Source: Hormiphora californensis (taxonomy: Eukaryota; Ctenophora; Tentaculata; Cydippida; Pleurobrachiidae). Taken from it: a stretch of DNA of 64,000 nucleotides. Positions 12,704-26,624 of the stretch are shown piece by piece. Numbering within the stretch: the stretch's first letter is position 1; the number at the start of each line of letters is the position of its first letter. The notes beneath the pieces were generated by a model. That model worked only from the letters and a program-made list of their open reading frames with translations, had not been told where the DNA came from and ran no database searches. The stretch spans positions 310,001 to 374,000 of the forward strand of contig CM035355.1 in assembly GCA_020137815.1 (NCBI GenBank). The letters are read 5' to 3'. The translations under genes were made by a program, and so were the position numbers.

Positions 12704-13714
12704 GACCAGTCATATGATGTCGGTTTTGGACCGAAAAAAAACATATTTGATCTAAATGTGATTCCACTTCTAGGGCACTCCAATAGGTCCCTAGAACCAC
12801 CAAAAAAAATTGTCACTCTTTATCAAATGAATAAATGTGGTTTTTGGGCCACGCCCTTATACCTGTATTTTCAGTCATGTGGTCAAAACTGAAAACCATC
12901 TTAGGAGACGAGTAGAGAAGAAATCAAGGGCACTAAAGTGTGTAGCGTCCTCGCATTAGTGGGGGTAGGTGCCAGAATTAAGTCTCTATCTCATCTGGTT
13001 AATTAGATAATTGGATAATTAGGTATGCGCATAACCGTTTTTTGGCTATATGGCTATAGCCACTTATAAATGGTTTAGAGACTTTTCACTGGTGCCATTT
13101 TGTAGGCAATGGCCAAGTTATGGGGGGTCGACGTCGGACTTTTAAGCTCTATCTTCAACCGTTTAGCCGTTATTTGGTTTTTAAGGTGCTGAAAATGAGC
13201 AAAAAACGGGGAAAAGCCCGATTTTTACTCATTTTCAGCACCTTTGAATCGAAATAACGGCTAAACGGTTGGAGATAGAGCTTAAAAGTCCGACGTCGAC
13301 CCCCCATAACTTGACCATTGCCTACAAAATGGCACCAATGAAAAGTCTCTAAACCATTTATAAGTGGCTATAGCCATATAGCCAAAAAACGGTTATGCGC
13401 ATACCTAATTATCCAATTATCTAATTAACCAGATGAGATAGAGACTTAATTCCGGCACCTACCCCCACTAATGCGAGGACGCTACACACTTTAGTGCCCT
13501 TGATTTCTTCTCTACTCGTTTTCCTAAGACGGTTTTCAGTTTTGACCACATGACTGAAAATACAGGTATAAGGGCGTGGCCCAAAAACCACATTTATTCA
13601 TTTGATGAAGAGTGACAAATTTTTTTGGTGGTTCTAGGGACCTATTGGAGTGCCCTAGAAGTGGAATCACATTTAGATCAATTATGTTCCCTATCATGCA
13701 TCATATGACTGGTC
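12704..13714. mobile_element. 1-kb foldback element, almost a perfect palindrome
   Basis: Both arms of about 500 bp are inverted copies with few mismatches, meeting near 13210. Ends read GACCAGTCATATGATG and its complement, with TA on each side (12702-12703 and 13715-13716). Outer arm segments near 12722-12750 and 13680-13700 differ, so this is not an assembly mirror of a single read. No protein-coding frame. Confidence 0.75.
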
Positions 13715-14179
13715 TAGATCTCATTCTTTTACCCAGAATTCTGAAACCATCTTTTTCTCTATTCGTTCGAATAGTATGACTCCTTAGCACGAGTAGGACA
13801 TCTTCACTTTTCATGGTGACAAAATGAAGAAGTCCAGTAGTAATAATTGCGTTCCTTATAGTTCCGAGATTATTAGCGGTTGTTAATCTGTCACTCCATT
13901 TACAAGATTACGGAATATTCAAGCGGTTTTCAAATCCTGGCAGGAATGTTATCGGTCAGAGAACTGTTCTTGAACCTCTGCATCTCGAGTAACATGCTCT
14001 ATAGTCTTGACCATTATAATATGACCTTTATTTCCACTCCTAGAAGTACTCCTAGAAGTACTACTTCGACTGCTATGGCAAACCCTCCTTTCACCACCCT
14101 GATCTCACTTGATGTGATTATTTTGATTACACACTTGCGTCTGCGGTTCGCGGAGAAAGAGATGGTGTGTGGTGAGAGG

Positions 14180-14186
<7 letters not shown>

Positions 14187-14274
<88 letters not shown>

Positions 14275-14277
14275 GAG

Positions 14278-14341
<64 letters not shown>

Positions 14342-14345
14342 GGAG
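14187..14345. repeat. (AG)n microsatellite
   Basis: AG dinucleotide run with few interruptions. Long frames on both strands here are repeat artefacts. Confidence 0.95.
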
Positions 14346-15636
14346 AGAAGAGTGAGAGTAGATAGAGAGAAGAGAAGAGAGGAGAATATGAGGGATGCTT
14401 GAGATAGGAGCTTTCTCTCTCTCTCCTCTCTTACGAGAGAGGAGAGATCAGAGAAGTGAGATCGCGATAGTGAGAGAGGGAGAGGAAAGATCACATGAGC
14501 AACTTCGTCAGAAAAAAGTCTATAGTGGTCAGTATTAATTTGGGATTATCTGTCTGATTATAGTCAGCAGCTACTGCACGGGTGGTGGTGGCAGCATGAG
14601 GAGCTATATATCTCATTAAAAGATTACAGTTTCGATAATGACGTCACAAACTGTACAGTGTACACACAGACAAAACACACAGACAAACTGATTGATTATA
14701 TAAACTTGCAAGCTATGCTGTGGTCCAAGCTCGTATTATATGCAGCTTAGTTAGATGCAGAGCTGGGACCGCTTGAAGGATCTATAATACTGACACGCAT
14801 TTTAGTTGTCTCATCAAAGACTGTAGGTACTCTCTTCAGCATGCGATACATTACATTCATGTGTACTTAGAATAAAAGCATTCCGTTTCACAGGCAGTGC
14901 CAACTGACATAATCGGGATTGGAAGTCAAGTCAAGTGAGTCAATATATTGAGTAGATCTGCCCTCAAGAATCTTCTTATATTTTCTGTCCCTTTTCCCAA
15001 ATTTAATTTTCTGCAACTACTGCAGCAGTAACAAGATCGTGTTACCCACATGTGTGTGTGTGGGTGTGTGTGTGTGTGTGTGTGTGCCACCTAACAGCAT
15101 GAACTAACCAAAACATTGGGATCATGCCAGGAATTTCTAGTCTCTATCAGAACTACAGACTCATCTCTGTTATAGTATTGAAGATCTAGTAGAAACTCAC
15201 TGATTCCTTGGGTAATAGGTACTGAATGTGATTAGAAAGTAACAGGTGGGTACGAACAATTCATTTTTGTAGTACACATCTCAAGTTTCTTAAAGTGGCC
15301 CTACAACACTCTATCCATATCTGTGTGAACAATGGACTGTAACAAAGAACTATAAAATAGTTGACGGAGTGCACTAAGTACTAAAAAGGTTCTCGAGAAG
15401 CTTATTAAATATGTGAATAGGCCCTATTTACCTTATTTGAATTGCAGATTTTCCCAAAGGCCGCAATCGTGAATCTCATGATCTCTTTTCAGCACTTCCT
15501 CAACCCCAGTCCAAGATATTTCACTAAGTCATCTTAGCTACGAATGACAAGGATAAGTAAAGCAATAAAATCTACTTTATGCCGAGAGACGGTAAGTAAA
15601 ATATAGGAACAGCAAAACCAGAATAACAGATTGACT

Positions 15637-15709
15637 CTGTCTGGCGGCGCCATATACCAATTTAATTCTCAAATTAGTGCACTCAGATCGGGTTGGCGGC
15701 GCCAGACAG
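15637..15709. other. Short inverted repeat, GC-rich arms
   Basis: CTGTCTGGCGGCGCC (15637-15651) and its exact complement (15695-15709) enclose 43 bp. The arms are GC-rich within AT-rich surroundings. Possibly a tiny MITE; no clear target duplication seen. Confidence 0.45.
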
Positions 15710-16790
15710 GATCTACTAGGGTAAATTCCCCAAACTGAATTATTCGCTAAACAAATTAGGATAGTCCATGGGTTGGACAATTAAAATTGGATATATTTCT
15801 AAACAATAATCCTTTTGTTTGGCCATCGACCGCAGTATTCGGATGATGCGATCACACAGCTAACACACCCAATCCTTGGCAGCTTTATCGATATACCCAC
15901 AATGTAGATCAACAAACATATTTTTCAACAATCTGTTATATCCTCATGGAAACCGTGGAATCAAGGGAGGGGAATGAACCGATATATCAGTGACATCATC
16001 CCAATATTAGAGATGCAGGAGGTTTGTGAGATTATCTCCATACAAAGAATAGTGGATACAGACAAGCAACACGTTTTAGGCTGGAACAATAGAGTCACAT
16101 GAGATTTAAATCATGCCGATATTCCCACATGGAGTACTATACATCATGCATTATATACTTGGAGATGATGGTTTTGTTCATACAGTGAGTCTGAACAAAA
16201 CAAGAAGTTGGAGGGGGGGGGGGGCAAATCTTCAACCTTCAATAGAGAACTTTCCCCTCTTTTTACAGCAGATCAGAGTGGAACAGAAATAAGCCGGGAC
16301 GGTATACATGGGTGCTGGAATAAAAGAGCGAAGTTGAGGTATAGAGGGAGCAAGTACGTAATTTACAGAGCCAGAGGGGCGACACTTTGAATAAACCAAA
16401 AGGCACCATGGCCCAATAGGAGATGTGTAAATGTCTCTAGATGTATGTGTATCATATGGAACTACTCATGAGATACCCCCACGTTACCATGGTGATTTGT
16501 ATAATAAACGGGGGAAGTAAACATGAAATATCTGGGTGATCTGCGGTAATCCCCGGGGGCAGGGGGGGGCACTATGAGCTGTAGTAATTGGGTGGTTGGT
16601 GATGAGATGATAGTTATGAGTCTACCAAGCTTTATGATCAGCTGAATATTAGAATAGATAGCCAGAAACAGATCTGACAAAGAGCGAAGCATACACCAAA
16701 GACTAGGAGGAGGGAGGGCTGATTTCAAACAAAACAGGTGGTACGAGATTCTTTATCATCAGAGAGAAAGAGAGAAGGAGATAGAGAGAG

Positions 16791-16831
<41 letters not shown>

Positions 16832-19589
16832 TAGAGAGAACGAGAGAGAGATCCTTTCTCGGTTCTCGGGAACTGAGAAAATGATCGATTTCAGGGAGAA
16901 ATTATCAAAGACTGCCAGGACCTACTGTATTGAGAGGGGTGTATCATCACATGATGCTTGACAGGTGTGATTCTGGGAGCATGCCAAATTCTTTCATCTT
17001 TTAGATTTGATAAATGATTGGTACACAACCTGCTATATTGGTTCATAACCTATTGGTACACGCTTTTCGTGTTCCTTTTTTGTCGTGGTATCCTGCACAA
17101 TTTGGATGTCCTCTACTAATTTCATATATTCAGCCTTGTCTACTAATTTCATATATCAGAGCTGCTTGTGTAGTCCAAATCTTTTGTGTGTAGGTGGGAG
17201 GGGAAGAGAAGAGAAAAAAAGATGTTGTTGTCCTACACTACATTACTACAATAGGACAAAAACAACAACGACGTAAAGTAGTAAATATGTTCTTGGATAC
17301 GAGATACATTAGTGTACTTTGAAGGTATCTTCTTGAAGGTATCAACACAAGTGCTTAACTTTTTGGACATTACACCACCCAGAATTCACACCCCGCTCCC
17401 TCTGCTTTATAGCCACTAATACTTTCAACCTTTTAGATCGATCATCATATGATTCCAATTTCCTCCGCTACTATCACTCTTTCTCAATCAAAGTTTATTG
17501 CTCGCGAAATTCTCTCAGTTTCTCTGATGAAATCCTCTCAGTTTCTCTGGTAGTGGATGATTGCAACATGGTATCACTAAGCTTTTTCCGTTTATTTCTT
17601 TGAGTGTGTACGTACGGTGTCCGACTCGGCGTGCAGTGCCATTATCTACTTACTCTCTCTGTCTTTCTATCGCACTGTCTCTCTCTCTATCTCTATCTTT
17701 CCTTCTCTCTCTTTTTCAGTACCATTCTTCAAACCACACAAACCAAATACACAGCCTACAGTGTGCGCTGAGTGTATACATAGAAAATTCGTGTATTGTT
17801 GTCGATAGTATGGTATGACAGAGATCAAGTCATAAACAAACATTTGATGTGTCACGAGTTACCATCCCAAATGACAAAAAACAATTTTTGGTGATCCCGA
17901 AATAGGAAGCTATGCTGTCTCAACTCTCGCCAGACCACTGAATTAGGATTTTTTGAAACTGTCCAACTATTCTGTGACACCCGGTATATTCTTGGTGAGT
18001 CTGAACTTCAGTTGAACTTCTTTTGGCTCTCATTCCTTTGTTTCTCTATACCAACTTCTTTTTTCTAGTGATATGCTGCAGTAAAAAAAGGAGGACAAGT
18101 TCGAAAATTTGAGCTTAGAAGGAAATTAGTCCAACCTTAGTATGCGACTACAACCCTTTCAAAATAGCACTCCCTTGACACAGTGAGACTACTAATATTT
18201 TATCTCGTCTATTATACAGAATATGAGGGCCAGCTTGGAATATACATACCTAATTTCAAATTATAATAGAGATTCTTACCGCAGAACTTCTACAGGCGGA
18301 AAACGAAGGATAATATTAAACAGGGGAGGAGGAAGCAGCTAGGGTACTGCATAATTTGACTGGCCCTGGGCCAATAGTGGGTGTCGACCCAGCTGGAGAG
18401 TCAAGCTCACTGAATTATAAACTTTCTGAGAAATATATTCCAAAGGGTATCTTCCTGGACGACACGCGGGGAGGGGGGAAGTGGGGCACTCAACAACACA
18501 CTATTTTAGGGTTCCGTGCTGAGGCCTAAAATTTTATTGTGAGGCCTAAAAGGGTGGAAGACCTGGGGCATTTTACAAAATTTGTAAATGCAAATTTTGA
18601 ATTGTGTATGGGTAGATCAAACTACATCTTGTATTGCACGAACAAGCCAAGACCATGCCAAGACCAAGCCAAGACTAGAAACATCATCATCATAAGCTGA
18701 GCATGGACCCCACATAAGAAAACAAAACAAGGATTATGATTGCCCCTCAATGCACCCCTATTATAATAGTAGACGGAGAGGGGGGTATTACCCATTAGCG
18801 TTGACCCAGGTCACACGACTACTCTAACAGCACATACGTTGAACACGGGCTCCCATCTCTCTCAGTCACCCTTTCACCCACCCACGATATATTGTCTACA
18901 TGTTTCTTTCTCTTACGGCGATTATTATACTCTCCGTATGCACGTGACACACAATACCTTATATGGGCATCACGTGACACACAACATTATTATTATACTC
19001 TCCGTATCCTTTTGCCGCTCGGTCCCCTCAATATTATATGTCGGATACACAGAGAGCTGGTTCATGAGCTAATCTTCTAGATTGTTTTCTAGCGCCAGTA
19101 TTGTGTATCAGTACTGAATGATACACCATGGAAGATTAATCTATCTATCATTCTGAGTCTAGACTAGGTGCAAAACGATATTAGAATTTTACAGACAAAT
19201 TTTACATCAGGTTGATATATAATGCATCATGTGAGATATGAGATATTCTACCACGGGGTATTATACAGAGTGTTATAAAGAAAGGCCTGACAGACCATAT
19301 ATTGGATATTGTAGTAAAAAGGCCAGGGTCTTTTAGATATTATAGTAAAAAAGGCCACGTAATGGTATTTTGGATATTTATACATGTCAGTGTAGCATGG
19401 ACTATGTGTGACAATTTGCTGATAGGCGTTACTTTGTGTGATTGTCAGATAGCTATAGGGCAACGCAAGGTAATTATGCATACAATATAATTATTCGTGG
19501 TGTTACTTTGTCATTGTGTATGATCACGAGGGTGCAATGAGCTGACATGAACATGCTAACAAGCGGGTACACTCACTATAATAACCTTT

Positions 19590-19800
<211 letters not shown>

Positions 19801-20330
19801 TCCTTCTCCACCCGACCCACCCCCTTTGTTCTCTATTTTCAACATTATTCAGTCTGGAGAAAAAACCAGCCCACCTTTGTCTCTTATCACACCCCTCTGT
19901 CCTGTCCTTCTCTGTCCCCTGATTCTCTGCCAAACCTCTCCCCTTTTCTTGCCGGTCAACTATGTCTGCTACTATTGCTACCATATACTTCCTTTTCTGC
20001 TGCCCGAGTGGTCAATGCTCTGGTACCTACACCTCTGCCCCTCTCCTTCCTTTCTCCTTCTTAACTCTCGGGCTTCTGTTTCTATCTCACCTTTCTCATC
20101 AGCTTCTATCTCCCCTTTCACTCTCTGCCCTCTTCCCTCTTGTCCTCCTTTCGCTCTTCTTCCTCCTTTTTCCTTCTGCACTTGGTCATTTCCTTCTGTA
20201 GTTGTAATACTTTTTAGCCTCTAAGCCCCCACCCGTCTGACCCGGTTTGTTTTCCTCTCTCCCTCACTCCTCTCTCTCTTCCCATTTCCTCCTTCCTCTC
20301 TCCTCTCTCTCTCTCTCTCTCTTTTTTCCC

Positions 20331-20366
<36 letters not shown>

Positions 20367-20819
20367 GAGTCTCAATCTGAAATCATAAAAACACAACACG
20401 CGCCTGTGCATACATGCAGGGGGGGGGGGAGAAACATAAACAATCAAATCCTACAACACCCGTCACCCATGGTAAATAAGTAAAAAACATGAGATAAGAA
20501 GGGAAACTTTTCAGAGTGGAACACGTGGATAATATTATGGACTAAAAATGGGAAGGATAGAGAGAGATAGAGCTGAGAGAGATGGCGTGTATGTTACATG
20601 TCGATAGGACTGATGACATTGGTAAAACTTTTACCTGGAACATATTGATCATACAGAACCAGACTTCTTGCTTTATAATGATCAATGAATACCCTGCTGT
20701 CCCAACCTTGGGCTGGTGACACCGACCGCGGCATAAAAGTGCTTTTTTCCTGAATGCCTGATTACACGCTAACATACGCGAGGACCAGTCGGAGCCTCGC
20801 CCACGTAAGACCAAAATCC

Positions 20820-21650
20820 CCCCATTACCTTAAATCCAATTTTTCTTCTACCTCCTCTAGATTATATACAAGCACCGGGGTGTATAAGGGAGGGAAAAAA
20901 TGGGAAAGGTAAGAAAATAATTTTAAGATTGTAGTTACATGCCCAAGGGTAGGGAACGGGGCTGGAAAACTTGTAAAAAATTTTTCTTTATTATCCTTCT
21001 CTTCCCTCCCTCTTCGTTCCTTCACTCGCCTCCTGTCCGCAATTTTTGTGTTAAAAACTTTGAACGCAAACAATTTAAACCCCCAAAAAACGAACCCTAA
21101 AAACCAAATTTCCCGTACATTAAGGAAAGAAAAATTTTTCAATGTTGGGGGAAATTTTATCGGACAAAAATTAAATGGGGAAGGACCCCTGAACGAGGTG
21201 AATGTCCTTACGATAGTAGTATACCAAATGCGTTTAAATTCTAACCGGGAACATTTACAATAAAAAGGCTTCGGGTATGTGGAATCCCCGGGCGGAATTG
21301 GGGTGAAGAAGAAGGGGGAAATGTTTTCGGGAAGGACTGATACGGTAAATTTTTCCCGGAAAAATTGAAAGGCCAAACCCCCTAAAAAATGAATACCCTC
21401 ACATTTACCAACCCACATCCTATATATTTTCTCTTCACTCCTCCCTCTACATGGTGGCATATATTCCCACACCACGTGTGTATAATGGGAGACAGTTATT
21501 ATGGGAAAGCTAATGACAACTCCTTTTAAACGATCTGCAGACAGGTCGACCGACAAAGATGACTGGAGGGTCGGAGACGAAGGGAGAGCTGGGAAAACAA
21601 GAAAAACTTAAGTGGGATAAAAACATAAAACGAGGAAATGGGAAAACTTT
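20820..21650. other. Low-complexity stretch with an unconvincing open frame
   Basis: A minus-strand frame of 243 codons (20825-21556) lies here, but the DNA is full of doubled homopolymers (AAAAAATTTTT, GGGGG) and the translation shows no domain or sensible composition. I treat it as non-coding, possibly badly polished. Confidence 0.5.
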
Positions 21651-22476
21651 AGAAAATATTTTAAATATGGCGATGTTTTAAAGATTATCCCACGTTATGA
21701 AAGGGGTGAGCAGTTTATAAAAAATGTGAAAGACATGTTAAAATGAAACAGTTTACAAGATGGGACTGCCTTCCATGCAGCACGATGCTCATATTGTGAT
21801 TCATTTCCAAGGAGGAACAGTCACGTGACTGCATAATGACGTCACGTGACTGTATAATGACGTCACACACTTAATGACGTCATGAGAGAAGAACTTAAAA
21901 CAACAAAAACACACACACATCTCCTTTATTATACCGAGAGAGTAATATACATTGTGACTGGACAATATTATCATCACTGAGAGCTGAATGAACGCGTATC
22001 ACACTGAGCAGCACTTCGAATGATTGGATGAATTTGACCAACAACTGAGAAAAGTCACACTATGAATTACTAAGCGAGAGAGAATGGATGTGTGTGAGGA
22101 GAGAGATCTGATCAGACAAGCCAAAATTCGAAGAGAAAAGAAAACTTCTAAGCTGTTGAGAAGTCGCCACCTTGCAGACGAGCTTTCCATTTAACTAGAA
22201 ATTGATATATATAGCCTGTCAGTCCTACACTTATTGCTTTGGATTCTGAAGAGCCCATCAGCTGCAGCCCAGAGTAGTAGGCTATTGTTTTTGTGATATT
22301 ATTGCATGGACGACTCAGGGCGGGGGGGGGGGGGGGAGGGTAGGTTGAGAATTCCGAGCACTCTCTATCATATCGACCTCACTGGATCATCCCGCCTAAT
22401 TTTCTCTCAACCTCCCTCTCATTCATTCTCCTGCTTAATATTCCATTCCTCCATTCTCTTTCATTCTCTGACGTCA

Positions 22477-24189
22477 TTATCTCACAGAGGTAAACACACA
22501 GAAGCCGACAAAGAGGACTGCAGCAGCAGGCCCGGGGGGGGGGGGGGGGCTTCATTGTGTACAACGAACATACTCGCTGATTTTCAATTGGGAATGCAAA
22601 GCGCGATGAAGATGGTATTAGTGAGCATGTTTGTTTTCTATGTCTGGGTTGCCAGTAAATCAGCGTGTTTGTTTGTTTGTCTGTTTGCCTGTTTCACTTA
22701 CCCCAGTTGATTGGACCAGTAAAGGAAGATTTCCTGCCCCCAGTTCCACCGTCCTTCAGATCAATACAGGACATCCTCCTCCTCTCACCAGTACAGTTCT
22801 GGGAGGACAACTCAAAGAGCCTATCAGCGAATGATACTCTCCGACTGTCACTATGAACACTCTGCAATGAGAATTGAAATTAGGAACCGACGACTTGTTT
22901 CGGTCGGTTCCTGATTGAAATATTTTATTGAGGGGAGGAAATATAAAATATGGCCTTAAATTTTTTTATCCGAGAAAAGGCACTATTTTGCTCATGTACA
23001 CACAAAAATAGAGATGGCATGGTACCAAAGTTCTCGTCTGTACGAATCTTTCAACACCTATAATTGCAGGCATAGTGTGTAGGTACTACATTTGATCTCA
23101 CTGAGATTTCATTCATCTTCCAACCTCCATCATATTCAGTGTAATCTCATATTATATACTGTTCTGGAATAATTCTAACGGCCAGTAAACACTGCTGGGT
23201 GCCGAGCTGCAGCTCAATTTCGAGCCATTTCCACAACAACACAATTCTCAAACCTGGTATTAACCCCCCTGGTAACCACCCAGTAACCATGACAACTCTC
23301 TAACCTGGCTGTAACCCCCTGGTAACCCCCTGGTAACCATGACAACTCTCTAACCTGGTAATCGTCATCATCCTCCTCCTCACTCTCCTCCTCCTGATAA
23401 TAATGGACCACTTCAAGGTTGGTGTCCAGGTAAGTGGGGGCTGTTAGAGGGGACAGTCCAGCCACCGGACCACCTCCCGCATCTATACTGCGCCGAGTAC
23501 GGGATGTTCGACGCTGAAAAAGGATAGATTGTTGTTAGATAGACGGACAGTTTTTATTTTCATTTGTTTTTGATTGTGTTGGGGAAGAAGGTAAATCAAG
23601 GTATATTTGGCAAATTTGAACTGCTCGTACTCTGTTTTACAGAGTGAGAAAGAGAGAAACAGAAAACAAATATCAGCTTGGTTTTCATGGAAAGAGTACT
23701 GGTACCAGAGAGGTAAAGGAGGTAATCATACCGAATGATATATCAAGCAGTGCAATGATCACTGATCTCAGAGAACATTCGGTAATTTGTCAAGGAACTT
23801 GGAATTACGATGACTTATCACATCGGTGATTTGATGAGAATTAATGAATGAAATAAATCTCTGGGATAATCTCTTGAGCAATGGTTTTTGATAGTTATTA
23901 GCCAAAAAATCAGCCACAAAAGCCAAAAGCAGGAGATTTGTCAAAGCTCGCCCCCCCCCCATTACAGGCTCAAAGAAAAGTGAATTTTAGATGAATAAAA
24001 TATGATATTGGGATATTACAAGCATATTTTAGGATATAACAATTAACATTTATCATTTTTCTTTGATATTATGAGATATCATCTTACCGTTGGTGGGTTG
24101 GAAGCCTTGAAGACGAAGAAGATGAGCCATCCGGCAAAGACAAAGATAGATCCGAGACTGAAGAGGTTTAACAGGTAGACGACCTCCAT
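22477..24189 (-). CDS. Unrecognised membrane protein with RVxF-type motif, four exons
   Basis: I assemble join(24189..24088, 23513..23355, 22861..22702, 22517..22477) on the minus strand; phases agree (0, 0, 1), giving about 154 residues. Exon 1 encodes MEVVYLLNLFSLGS and a hydrophobic helix to about residue 28, a signal anchor or membrane span. Exon 2 begins RRTSRTRRS (positive-inside) and ends in an acidic run EEESEEEDDDDYQ. Exon 3 starts SVHSDSRRVSFADRLFE, which holds a basic site RRVS and a sequence of the RVxF type used for docking to protein phosphatase 1 (known motif; function here inferred). Exon 4 gives a short hydrophobic tail VLFVGFCVFTSVR and a stop, and is the least certain. If exon 3 is not spliced, the frame ends at NWGK. 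Coding upstream of the Met is possible, since an open frame continues back to an acceptor at about 24227. Not recognised. Confidence 0.5.
22872..22920. other. Tiny hairpin between direct repeats
   Basis: AGGAACCGAC and its complement GTCGGTTCCT form a stem around an 11-base loop, bracketed by direct copies of ATTGAAAT. It lies in an intron of the membrane-protein gene. Possibly a minimal MITE with an 8-bp duplication. Confidence 0.4.
23262..23360. repeat. Minisatellite covering a splice donor
   Basis: A unit built from GGTAACC and CATGACAACTCTCTAACCTGG is repeated two to three times. On the minus strand each unit contains CCAG|GTTAGAGAG or a close variant, so the donor of exon 2 of the membrane-protein gene exists in about three tandem copies. 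Confidence 0.65.
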
Positions 24190-24560
24190 GATAACACTCT
24201 GCAGCTCAACCCATATATGCACAGTCTGATACAATCACAACAATTTGTAATCCCCTCCTTCCAATGACATTCAATAAGTTTGCTATAGGAATAAAAGGGG
24301 ATATCATTACTAGTATTTTGTCAGGTACTGATGTACATAATTGTGTATTTATTAACATCAAAAAACACAGGGCCTGCACAGCCTAGCCAAGATCTTAGGA
24401 TAGCACAGACACTCATGCATAAGACATAGAATCGCTGACTAGGCCCAGACAAGAGGTACTTGTCACGGGGGAAAATTTGTATTTTTCATAAAAACGCAAA
24501 GTTGAATGAAGTCAAATTTCAAGTCCCGGTTTTAAAATTTAATATTGCGTTTGGGAGGGT

Positions 24561-24945
24561 TTTGGGGGAGAGAGAGAGAGAGAGAAGAGAGAGGAGAGGG
24601 GGAGGAGAGAGAGAGGAGAGAGGGAGAGAGAGAGGATGATAGAAAAGGAGAGGGGAGGAGGGGGGGAAAAGGAGAGAGAGAGAGAGGGAGGGGAGAGAGA
24701 GAGAGGGAGGGGAGAGGGATAGAGAGAGGCAGGGAGAGGAGAGAGAGAGAGAAAAGAAAAGAGGGAGAGGGGAAGGGGGAATGAGAGGGGGAGGAGGGGG
24801 ACGAGAGAAGAAGGAGGGAGAAAAGAGAGAGAGGGGAGAGGGAGAGAAAGAGAGAGATGAGGGGGGGGAGAGAGGGGGGAAAAAGAAGAGAGAGAGAGAA
24901 GGAGGGAGAAAAGGAGGAGAGAGAGAGAGAGAGAGAAAAGGGGGG
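24561..24945. repeat. (G/A)-rich tract
   Basis: Imperfect AG/GGA repeats on the plus strand. Open frames on both strands are repeat artefacts. A second similar tract lies at 25190-25406. Confidence 0.9.
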
Positions 24946-25189
24946 TTCAGGGGGGAACCCATTTACTTTCATCTTCAGTTTGTTTTATTTCAAAAATTTA
25001 AAAAAATTTAATTTAAATATTTCAGAATGTGGGGAGGTAAAGATATCTTCTAGCGAATGAAGACAGACTCATAGCAAAAAGGCCCGAGGTTTATCTATTT
25101 GATATAAATTTGCCAAACATGAAACTTATGATCTTTTTTAAACCAAAAAAGCTTTTCAAAAAAAACGGAAAAGAAGTCGGGAAGAAAAA

Positions 25190-25335
25190 AGGGGAGAGAG
25201 GGGGGAGAGAGGGGAGGGAGAGAGAGAGGGAGAAAAAGGGAGGGGAGAGGGGAGACGAGAGAGAGAGAGAGAGAGAAGAAGAAAAATGAGAGAGAGATGA
25301 AAATGAAGAGGGGTGGAGAGGGGAGAAGAGGGGGG

Positions 25336-25406
<71 letters not shown>
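25190..25406. repeat. (AG)n-rich tract
   Basis: Purine-rich, ending in a clean AG run of about 65 bp (25340-25406). Confidence 0.9.
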
Positions 25407-25410
<4 letters not shown>

Positions 25411-25939
25411 CAAGTGGCAAGGAGATACAATTACAGAGATAGGGAGAGATGGGGGAAAATGACAATGTTCAGACCACAAATGATGTGTACCTGTTCGTGT
25501 CATAGCCTATGTACGTGATATATATGTTTTATGATCTAAACAAAATAAATGCAGGTTAAATTACTAAATAAACCTAATTTTTGGATTTTATCCGGAGAAA
25601 TGGGAGTGGGTACGCTAAACAGAGCCATTATACGTACGATCTTACGGAAGAATAATTAGTATGAACTACATTTATATATAAGACATAAATGTAGATTTCT
25701 CACAGGAATAGTATGCGAATTTTATCGATTATCAATTATTAAATAATGAGCTAGGGATCTGGCTTTACACCATGGCGGTGAGATCAAATTAAATCAAAGT
25801 GCATAAAAATACACAATTGTGCTTATGTTTTAACAGGCTGATCTCTCGATATATAATATAATATATTATATTTGTGTGTTAAAAAACCACAAACGACGGC
25901 ACTAATATAACATTTAAGTATTTCTATCTCTCCCTCTCC

Positions 25940-25979
<40 letters not shown>

Positions 25980-26624
25980 CTCTCTTTCTCTCTCACTCTC
26001 TCACATCCCTCTATCGTTATTCCCTTTCCCGCATTTATAAATAAATGTATTAGCTGCGGTTCATTATTCGATTCTAATTAATGTCTCACATAAGTTAAAT
26101 CATAAACATCATGAGGCCTGAGGGTTTAAATAAATTCAACTTGATTATGCTAAAACAAAGTACTATGATCGAATTGATTAATGAGTAATGACGTCGCTCA
26201 ATACAGTTTTAAAGTGACTCATTATGTACCTACTTATTTTATCTTGATGGACGGCACAAACAAGACAGCGACATTTAGAACGTAAGTATGCATTATATTT
26301 TCATTTAACGCACTTTCTCACCAAAGACTTAAAGTCTGATGGACTCTAAACTAAAATATATGTTTTCTTTGTTTTATGAGTTTGTCATTTATTCAAAGTA
26401 ATTCATGAATCATGGTGGGCTCATCTTTATACAGGGCTCTATAAAACTCCATCGAGCTCAGTGTAACTGGAATCCTTGCAGAAAAACAAATAGAGTCCAA
26501 CATGAGTAACTGGCAAGTTTTGAGTGGCATGTTACAAACAAACTAGCAAATACACATACTATACAAACAAACTAGTTGGAAAGTTCATGTGTTGCCACGC
26601 TTGATATTAGTCTCATCTTCAATA

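Noticed and set aside
14105-14494. Long open frames on both strands
   Set aside because: They are (AG)n/(CT)n repeat translations (Arg-Glu and Ser-Leu strings). The same applies at 19547-20224, 24519-25503, 27012-27348, 48001-48360, 49508-49945 and 56868-57179.
17941-17975. Sequence resembling the end of the 474-694 element (GGATTTTTTGAAACTGTC)
   Set aside because: Only one short end is present, with no inverted partner nearby, so it cannot be bounded as an element.
20825-21556. 243-codon minus-strand frame
   Set aside because: Lies in poorly polished, homopolymer-rich sequence. No domain, odd composition, no splice or poly(A) support.
22665-22856. Plus-strand frame that looked like a terminal exon (LIGPVKEDFLPPVPPSFRS)
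   Set aside because: The minus strand of the same segment is a better exon: acceptor, matching phase with exon 2 and a strong donor, giving SVHSDSRRVSFADRLFE. The plus-strand frame is its shadow.
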